Below are positions 7,093-12,567 of a stretch of 64,000 bases of DNA, piece after piece. The DNA is taken from contig DASYYY010000036.1 in assembly GCA_035933635.1 (NCBI GenBank), positions 1-64,000 on the forward strand, given 5' to 3'. Each line of letters begins with the position of its first letter. Position 1 is the stretch's first letter. The notes under the pieces were generated by a model. It was given only the letters and a program-made list of their open reading frames with translations, had not been told where the DNA came from and ran no database searches. The DNA comes from JAKIVR01 sp035933635 (GTDB lineage: Archaea; Thermoplasmatota; Thermoplasmata; Lutacidiplasmatales; UBA184). Both the position numbers and the translations under genes were made by a program.

Positions 7093-8492
7093 GCTGGGAC
7101 TTCCTGTGCGAAGCGCTCGAGGTCCGGCACTGAGGCGCGGCACCGCTTCCTTGCGAGAGCGGCGTACTCATGATTCAGTTCGATCCCTACGGACCGTCGC
7201 CCCAGCGAACGGGCGACCCAGAGCGAGGTCCCGCTCCCGCAGAACGGATCCAGGACGAGGCTAGCGATGACTTCGGCGTTGCAGTCGCAACCCGGCTCCC
7301 ATCCTATGGTCTCCGAAACCTTCGCGACTCGGGGGAGCTCTGCAATCGAGGTCTTGTTGGACCGTCCAGCGACGAGATGATCATCTGTATGCGGGGCATG
7401 CCTCGACCCCGCCATCGAGCTGCCAGGTCCGTGGGCAGGGCTCTTCACGTAGGAGACTTCGACTTGCCGCCGCCAGGGCGCGCCGCACTTCGAACACGCA
7501 CCGCGTTCCGAAGTCCCGGACCCCAAGCAGGTCTCGACGATCTCCTCAGGGTAGGTCGCAAAGTGGGCCTCTGGATAGGGCTGTGTGGGGATCCACCAGA
7601 CCGACTTCAAATTCGCACTGCCGTTCTTCTCGAGGGAGCGAATCATCGATCGCTTCGCATCCGAGGCGTCCTGGGCGCGATACTGGCGAAAGGCCTTGGT
7701 GGCGACCCCGCCGTACTTCTCCCCGATCTCAGGCATCGTCGCCTGAGAGTAGGGAGTGCGCACCGCGTCAGCGTCGTAGAAGTAGCGCTCGCTCTTCGTC
7801 AGCAGGAACACGTACTCGTGGGACCTTGTCGGGCGATCCCGAACGCTCTCCGGCATCGGGTTGGGCTTCGCCCAAACGCAATCGGATCGGAGCCACCAGC
7901 CTCGACGCTGAAGCTCGAACGCGACTCGCCAAGGGATTCCGACGAGGTCCTTTGGTTTGAGACCTGAGGTTCGCTTGTCGAAACCCTCAACGCTGCGGCG
8001 GCCCTCGATCTCCCGACCGACTTCAGCCGGCCCTGGGCGGTCGAAGCCCCCACGCGGAGAAGCCGAGTATGAGTCGCCGAGGTTCAGCCAGAGGGTTCCA
8101 TCGTCGCGGAGGACACGCCGGACCTCGTCGAAAACGTCGGCGAGGTGCGCGACGAACAGGTCTGGAGTAGGCTCGAGCCCGAGCTCCCCGAGCCATGCGC
8201 CACACTTGCAGGAGGAACCCCCCTGTGCCTCGTAGTTGCGCCCACCGACGCTGGCCAGCTCCAGCGCGGAGGTCGCGTCCTCGGCGGAACGCGATCTACG
8301 CGGTGGAGTCGCGGACCACTCATGTGGGTGCGCCGGGTCGCCGCCCCAGACCTGAGGATTGGTTCCGTAGGCCCGAAGTCCCCAGTAGGGCGGCGACGTG
8401 ACGACGCACTGGATCGATCGCTCGGGGAGTTGCCTGAGGACGTCGATCACATGTCCCTCGAGGACAACCGGGGTGAGGTCCGGGGGAATCAT
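7089..8492 (-). CDS. Beta-class DNA amino-methyltransferase (N4-cytosine or N6-adenine)
   Basis: A 467-residue DNA methyltransferase. Motif IV TSPPYWGLR lies near residue 32 and motif I LDPFCGSGTS near residue 430, so the order is that of the beta class. Two cysteine pairs, CKCGAW near residue 95 and CSKCGAPW near residue 340, suggest zinc knuckles in the target-recognition insertion, a common feature of phage and provirus enzymes. FLLTKSERYFYDADAVR is another family segment. It overlaps its neighbours by 4 bases at both ends (ATGA). SPPY favours N4-cytosine in many family members, but the base modified cannot be settled from sequence alone. Confidence 0.87.
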   Translation of the reverse strand: MIPPDLTPVVLEGHVIDVLRQLPERSIQCVVTSPPYWGLRAYGTNPQVWGGDPAHPHEWSATPPRRSRSAEDATSALELASVGGRNYEAQGGSSCKCGAWLGELGLEPTPDLFVAHLADVFDEVRRVLRDDGTLWLNLGDSYSASPRGGFDRPGPAEVGREIEGRRSVEGFDKRTSGLKPKDLVGIPWRVAFELQRRGWWLRSDCVWAKPNPMPESVRDRPTRSHEYVFLLTKSERYFYDADAVRTPYSQATMPEIGEKYGGVATKAFRQYRAQDASDAKRSMIRSLEKNGSANLKSVWWIPTQPYPEAHFATYPEEIVETCLGSGTSERGACSKCGAPWRRQVEVSYVKSPAHGPGSSMAGSRHAPHTDDHLVAGRSNKTSIAELPRVAKVSETIGWEPGCDCNAEVIASLVLDPFCGSGTSLWVARSLGRRSVGIELNHEYAALARKRCRASVPDLERFAQEVPA

Positions 8493-9151
8493 CGGCCCCC
8501 CATCGCCGGATTGGGAACGCCAACGGGGTCGGGAAGATCTGCGAGCTTACCAAGTTCCTCGTTGGGGTCCCACTCACGTCGCCATACCTGGTGGAAGAAC
8601 TCCCCGAATCCGTAGCGGCGCTCTGGGGGAATCCACGGCAGTCGAGCTGCGCGAAGGACGTCGCGCTCGTGGGGGCACTGAATATGCAGATGGTCGGAGG
8701 CGCGGATCAGTCTGCCTTCCTCACTCTTCAGCCCATACCGGTGGAGGCGCGTCACCACTGCCTGACTGAATTCCGCGTCGCCAGTGCGAATCAGGAAGAC
8801 GTCTCCCCAGTCGGCGGGCGGGGTGACGACGAAGAGGTCCACGCCGACTTCGATTCCGGACGAAACCTGGGCGACTCCCCGATAGTACTTCGGGCCCCAG
8901 GGTGCCTTGGCATTGCGGCTGTTGGGGGGCCCACGGTCCAAGTAGAGGCGCTCGAGGACTCGATGGACCGCCGAGACGTCGTACTGCCGACCCGCTTGCG
9001 CGACGATCTCGACGTCGCCAACCTCAGGCTTCTTCCTGCGAACGGATCCCGCGACTTCGACGCGAGAGAAGAGCGCGCCCAGCGGCCGCAACTCCCCCAG
9101 TATCCGATCAGCGAGACGCTGACCGACCGCAAGGGGGACGCGAGTCTTCAC
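8489..9151 (-). CDS. Minimal family X DNA polymerase / nucleotidyltransferase
   Basis: A 220-residue protein with the family X palm: AGSVRRKKPEVGDVEIV contains the GS-x-RR signature and the first two carboxylates (D and E of GDVEI), and VDLFVV gives the third. RTGDAEFSQ matches the family TGS-x-x-F-N segment that contacts the sugar. LPWIPPERR near the end matches the usual L-x-x-I-P-P-E-x-R thumb ending. The N-terminal 8-kDa and helix-hairpin-helix domains and the C-terminal PHP domain of typical archaeal PolX are absent. Start at GTG 9151 gives a GTGA overlap with the upstream gene. It could fill gaps, add untemplated nucleotides or modify RNA; the substrate is unknown. Confidence 0.8.
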   Translation of the reverse strand: MKTRVPLAVGQRLADRILGELRPLGALFSRVEVAGSVRRKKPEVGDVEIVAQAGRQYDVSAVHRVLERLYLDRGPPNSRNAKAPWGPKYYRGVAQVSSGIEVGVDLFVVTPPADWGDVFLIRTGDAEFSQAVVTRLHRYGLKSEEGRLIRASDHLHIQCPHERDVLRAARLPWIPPERRYGFGEFFHQVWRREWDPNEELGKLADLPDPVGVPNPAMGGR

Positions 9152-9582
9152 GGCGGGGCCTCCCCGAGGAGATCCGGGAACTCTGCGGCCGCCACCCGAA
9201 CCGGGTCCTCGCCAGAAGAGTTGGGCAGGGCGACTCCTGCTCGACGTTGAACTTCGAACAGCACCCGCTCGGCGTCCATGTTCCGAAGCGGGGGGATCTC
9301 TTCGATCGAGGCGCGGACCCACCGAAGCGGGTCGACTGGAGTGAATCTGCGGATCTTCTCGGCGAGCGCGTCCAGCGCCCTCTGGCGAACTTCGTCGTAG
9401 GTCGCTTGAGGACCCGCCCATCCACTCGCTGAACCCGCCGGCGCCATACTGGCGGCCTCGTACACCAACTTACGGCAGAGCGCCGAGAGCGAGAGACCCT
9501 GCGCGTTGGCGATTTCCTTGAGGCGGAGTTCTGTCCCGCGATCGAGTCGGAAGTGGATCGTCCCGTCCTGGCTCAAGTCCAA
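9148..9582 (-). CDS. Ribbon-helix-helix-like DNA-binding protein, probable repressor
   Basis: A 144-residue protein taken from TTG 9582. The first 45 residues read as a beta strand (TIHFRLDRG) followed by two helices (ELRLKEIANAQ, SLSALCRKLVYEAA), the layout of MetJ/Arc/CopG DNA-binding proteins; the rest is helical. An ATG start at 9687 is possible, but its extra residues are a translation of repeated GTGCTACA elements that look like operators. The GTGA overlap with the polymerase gene shows co-translation. The protein probably binds those repeats and controls the operon that it opens. Confidence 0.65.
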   Translation of the reverse strand: MDLSQDGTIHFRLDRGTELRLKEIANAQGLSLSALCRKLVYEAASMAPAGSASGWAGPQATYDEVRQRALDALAEKIRRFTPVDPLRWVRASIEEIPPLRNMDAERVLFEVQRRAGVALPNSSGEDPVRVAAAEFPDLLGEAPP

Positions 9583-9584
9583 GG

Positions 9585-9738
9585 TTGTGCTACAATTTCG
9601 CCTTCCCCCCTTTGGATTCCCCTCATCCGCCGCCGTGAAGGATGTGTGGGGGCTGTAGCACGTAGCACGTGCTACAACGCGCCCCACACTCCCGTTCCCA
9701 CTGGGGAACGGGGCGGAGAGCGAGAAACTGTGCTACAA
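9585..9738. promoter_or_regulatory. Cluster of GTGCTACA operator-like repeats
   Basis: The octamer GTGCTACA or its complement occurs four times in 154 bases: TTGTGCTACAA at 9585-9595, TGTAGCAC at 9654-9661, GTGCTACAA at 9669-9677, and TGTGCTACAA at 9729-9738. A fifth partial copy (GTAGCAC, 9662-9668) makes 9662-9675 a perfect 14-bp palindrome, GTAGCACGTGCTAC. The cluster lies directly before the ribbon-helix-helix gene and fills the only substantial gap of the minus-strand operon, so it is the natural binding site for that protein. Confidence 0.65.
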
Positions 9739-9748
9739 GAGGGGATGG

Positions 9749-10027
9749 CTACGCCTGCGGCAAGGGGACCCCCAGCCCCTCTCGAGCGCGGATCGCGAGG
9801 CGGGCAGCCTCGATGTGCTTGCACGGCCGACCGTCCGGTTCCCCTCGGAACCGGAACCACGGGCACACGCAACTCGGCGGATCCTGGCCGATGTCAACGG
9901 TGTAGCGCTTCTTCCCTCCTCGGGAGGACGCGACCGAGAACAGTCCGCGTCCGGAAAGCCGGACCACTGGAACGGCGGGGGCGTTGATCAAGAGCGCAAC
10001 CGCTCGGAGCTCTGCGACCCGGCTCAC
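9749..10027 (-). CDS. SWIM zinc-finger protein
   Basis: A 92-residue protein with a SWIM motif: CVC near residue 53, then CKH near residue 69, that is C-x-C-x(n)-C-x-H with GRP before the last pair. SWIM domains bind nucleic acid or partner proteins in transposases, archaeal helicases and recombination accessory proteins. Start at GTG 10027 overlaps the stop of the upstream zinc protein (GTGA). The upstream half is a short beta-rich stretch. Stand-alone SWIM proteins this small are typical of archaeal mobile elements; the role is probably DNA recognition. Confidence 0.75.
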   Translation of the reverse strand: MSRVAELRAVALLINAPAVPVVRLSGRGLFSVASSRGGKKRYTVDIGQDPPSCVCPWFRFRGEPDGRPCKHIEAARLAIRAREGLGVPLPQA

Positions 10028-10182
10028 GCCCGCCTCCCGACTGGAACGAGTGGGGCCGAGAGGCCATGGATAGGGCAGAAGGAGATCTTGAGTGCCTCGT
10101 TGTGAGTCGCGTCGTGGCGGCAGATACCGCAGACGAACCACGGAGCCGAAGCCAGCTGGCGGCGATCGAGCACCGAGATCAC
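10024..10182 (-). CDS. Tiny zinc-finger protein
   Basis: A 52-residue protein from GTG 10182 to a stop that overlaps the next start. It holds CGIC at residues 18-21 and CPIHG at 36-40, a C-x2-C...C-x2-H finger. Both ends have GTGA overlaps, with a similar tiny zinc protein upstream and the SWIM gene downstream. This chain of overlaps is the main evidence that it is translated. Function unknown. Confidence 0.6.
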   Translation of the reverse strand: MISVLDRRQLASAPWFVCGICRHDATHNEALKISFCPIHGLSAPLVPVGRRA

Positions 10183-10370
10183 GGGACGGGCCCCCCGGAG
10201 TGGAACGAGCAGGGCCCGCCCCGACCTAGGCAGAACGGGCACCCGAAACTTGGACGGTCCCAGTAGGAGATCAGCGCGGCTTCGCGCTTGGACGCCAGGT
10301 AGGACAGCGCAGCTCGGCGCGCAACGGAGAGTGAGACGCCGGGGGCCGGACTTGAACCGGCAGTGGGCAC
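10179..10370 (-). CDS. Tiny cysteine-rich protein starting inside a tRNA-like element
   Basis: A 63-residue protein from GTG 10370, preceded by GGAGGAG. It ends in CPFCLGRGGPCSFH, which could hold one zinc, after a helical middle (LSYLASKREAALISYW). An upstream ATG at 10484 in the same frame would add 38 residues of low complexity, and the choice is uncertain. Its first codons cover a sequence with a perfect tRNA T arm and acceptor. It ends in a GTGA overlap with the next gene. Confidence 0.5.
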   Translation of the reverse strand: MPTAGSSPAPGVSLSVARRAALSYLASKREAALISYWDRPSFGCPFCLGRGGPCSFHSGGPVP

Positions 10371-10385
10371 CTCCTCCGCCCCGGC
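10337..10385 (-). other. tRNA-like acceptor/T-arm minihelix (possible attachment-site remnant)
   Basis: On the minus strand GCCGGGG (10385-10379) can pair with CCCCGGC (10344-10338), and between them lies a canonical T arm: stem GCCGG/CCGGC around TTCAAGT. G follows as discriminator. Only 17 bases join the 5' acceptor strand to the T arm, so the D and anticodon arms are absent. This is the 3' end of a tRNA gene, as often left at an integration site, with a fortuitous or real 5' partner. It falls near the right boundary of the left island. Confidence 0.5.
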
Positions 10386-10604
10386 ATCCGAAGTGGTTGT
10401 CTCCGCGGCTCCTACGAGTCGCCTGCCATTCTCGGCCCTGCCTCCGCTGGCCGCATGTTCCTCTAGGTGGGCAGCCCGGTTCATCGCCGTACGCGTTTTC
10501 GGGGCGTCGCCGGCGGGTCGAACTTGTGGGGTCGGCCTTTCGGCCATTCTCCAACCGACCAATCCCGTCGGCTCCTCGGGTCTTACGCCCTGGTGGGATC
10601 GTGA

Positions 10605-10889
10605 GGGAAGGGGGGCCCCGGGCACGCCCGGGGCCTGGGAAAGAGTTGGATCCTGGCGGTAGAGCCTCAGCAGCTCATCGAATTCGTCCTCAGTGGAAGA
10701 AACGCGCTCCCGAGGTCCGAGTTCCTGAGGTGTTTCGCGTAGTCCAGACTAGGCTACGCGCCCGCGGTTCCCCGGACCGCCCTCCAATATCACGCTTCGG
10801 AAGCCAGCGACATCGTCCGTTCACTCCGCGAGCTCGAGCGTCTCCTCACGGTTGCGGGCGAATCGGAGGCCCAAGATTCTGCGATGTGA
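10605..10889 (+). pseudogene. Gene remnant with an in-frame TAG and no start codon
   Basis: One plus-strand frame keeps protein-like composition and GC-rich third positions over about 94 codons but has no ATG, GTG or TTG start and is split by a TAG at 10740. Before the stop it reads LIEFVLSGRNALPRSEF and after it SDIVRSLRELERLLTVAG, a helical C terminus. The TAG lies in a perfect hairpin, CGCGTAG/CTACGCG at 10736-10760. Simplest reading: the degraded end of an element gene between the island and the chromosome. No gene is otherwise seen in 10485-10979. Confidence 0.35.
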
Positions 10890-10979
10890 TTATGGACCTC
10901 TCGGGCTGCGGAAGGCAGCAGATGGCATCGCGCCAGCGAGCGTCCGATTCCTCCCGAGATCCTTTGCGCGCAGGTATCC

Positions 10980-11594
10980 GTGACTTCGCCTGAAGAGGTA
11001 CCGGTTGCGTCGAGCTCACCCACGCCGGTTCCGAGCGTTTCTCGCCCGGCGCTGACGTCCGAAGGGCGAACCGGCATTCAGCTCATCCTCGCCGGGATCT
11101 TGGTCCAAGCCGGCCTCACCGCCACGATCTTCGGACTGTTCCTCGGTCTGGGGGCGGACCGGTCGGGAGCGTGGGGCGAGCTGCCCGTGGTGGTTGCCGC
11201 GGGGCTCGGCTTGGACGTCGCACTGGGGATCGTTGCGATTCTCCAAGCGAGCGCCGGGCGATATGGGACCGCCGAGAGTCTTGCCCTCGCCCTGGGGATT
11301 CTCGGCATCCCGCTGGGGCTCGGCCTTGTCGGACTGATCTTTATCGCAGGTTACGTGAAGCTGAGCCGTGCGGCCCCGCCCCCACCCGTGGGGATGCCGA
11401 GCGCTCCGGGAGCTCCGCTGCGTGCGGCCGAGTTCGCTGCACCGACGCCTCTGGCCGCAGCCCGGTCACCGCCGACCGCGACGATGCCCCCGCCGCCCGT
11501 CGCCGCACCACCCTGCTCTCGATGCGGCCTGGCCACTCGCTGGGTCCCGCAGTATTCTCGCTACTTCTGCTACCAGTGCCGTACCTACGTCTGA
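10980..11594 (+). CDS. Membrane protein with three TM helices and C-terminal zinc ribbon
   Basis: A 204-residue protein starting with GTG. Three hydrophobic segments lie at about 35-58 (ILAGILVQAGLTATIFGLFL), 67-90 and 100-125 (LGILGIPLGLGLVGLIFIAG), then a Pro/Ala-rich linker and the C-terminal ribbon CSRC...CYQC. Archaea of the Thermoplasmata encode many such short membrane proteins with a terminal zinc ribbon, whose functions are not known. It is the first clear backbone gene after the left island. Confidence 0.7.
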   Translation: MTSPEEVPVASSSPTPVPSVSRPALTSEGRTGIQLILAGILVQAGLTATIFGLFLGLGADRSGAWGELPVVVAAGLGLDVALGIVAILQASAGRYGTAESLALALGILGIPLGLGLVGLIFIAGYVKLSRAAPPPPVGMPSAPGAPLRAAEFAAPTPLAAARSPPTATMPPPPVAAPPCSRCGLATRWVPQYSRYFCYQCRTYV

Positions 11595-11651
11595 AGTAGC
11601 GGAGGGTCGCCGCCCCCCCGCCGGGGAGAGACTGGGCCGGACAGGCCCGGT

Positions 11652-12272
11652 TCACATTTTCTTTTCGAAGTCGAGTACCGTGGCGAAGAGAGCGGAGTAC
11701 AGGTGGTTGACCTGCGGCTCAAGGTCGAGCTCCCAGACGTCCCGAATTGCCAGAATCTTGTGACGGACGTGGCCGACGGCCTTGCCCGTCGCATCCATGA
11801 TCATGTACTTGCGGCGGATGATGTTCCCCTTAGTAGAGAGCAACGTCTGGCCGGCGGGATCCATCCACACTGCCTTGAGGCCCCCGATGAAGCTCCTCTT
11901 CATCCCGATCGTCCCGACGACGGCGTTGGCGGTCGGATCGACGACCTGGAACTCAGCGGTGTAGGCCCCCGAGCCTTTGCGGATCTCGTAGGCCAGGTTC
12001 CCCGCCGGGTCCTTGACCGTGTAGGTGTATTGCATGTTCCGCTGAACGAGGCGCCCGACGAAGTCCCCGGCGACGGAGGCGACGGCACTGCCCACCACAG
12101 CACCCTTCATGTTCTGAGAGGAGTCGAGGCCCACCTGGCAGAGCGTCTGCTGGTTCTCGTCCATCACGTCATAGTTCTTCCCGAGCGAGAGGATCCGCAT
12201 TTTCATCAGCAGCTTCGGATGGCCCGAGAGCGATTGCAGGATCTGCGAGGCGGCGGGGTTGGGCACGGCCAT
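11652..12272 (-). CDS. LURP-one-related / phospholipid scramblase-like protein
   Basis: A 206-residue protein of the LURP1-related (tubby-like beta-barrel) family. It has the typical run of paired strands with repeated patterns such as YDVMDENQQTLCQV, YTVKDPAGNLAYEI, FQVVDPTANAVVGTI and YMIMDATGKAVGHV, ending with VWELDLE. Relatives include bacterial YxjI and eukaryotic scramblases; the molecular role in archaea is unknown, possibly membrane association. A TATA-like CTTAA at 12296-12300 lies about 26 bp before the ATG on the minus strand, indicating a leaderless mRNA. Confidence 0.7.
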   Translation of the reverse strand: MAVPNPAASQILQSLSGHPKLLMKMRILSLGKNYDVMDENQQTLCQVGLDSSQNMKGAVVGSAVASVAGDFVGRLVQRNMQYTYTVKDPAGNLAYEIRKGSGAYTAEFQVVDPTANAVVGTIGMKRSFIGGLKAVWMDPAGQTLLSTKGNIIRRKYMIMDATGKAVGHVRHKILAIRDVWELDLEPQVNHLYSALFATVLDFEKKM

Positions 12273-12567
12273 AGACCGCCCTACAAGGTTCGCGACTTAA
12301 CTTTCTCGACTCGCGACCGCGCGAACCGTACCGGGCCCGCGAGCACCATAGAACAGCCCTTCAACACTCGCAGTCGAGATACGCTTCGAGCAGACTCGCC
12401 CGAGTGCGAGCGGTCCGAAACCGGCATGGGCCCCCCGGGCCGACCACGCCGGAGGCGACCCCGAACAGCGTGTCGTACGCCGCCACCACCGTCGGACGAC
12501 GCGTACGCGCGTCGTACCGGCGTGGGAGGCTTATGAACCGGGTCGCCGGGGCAGAGTTCGAGCGCGC

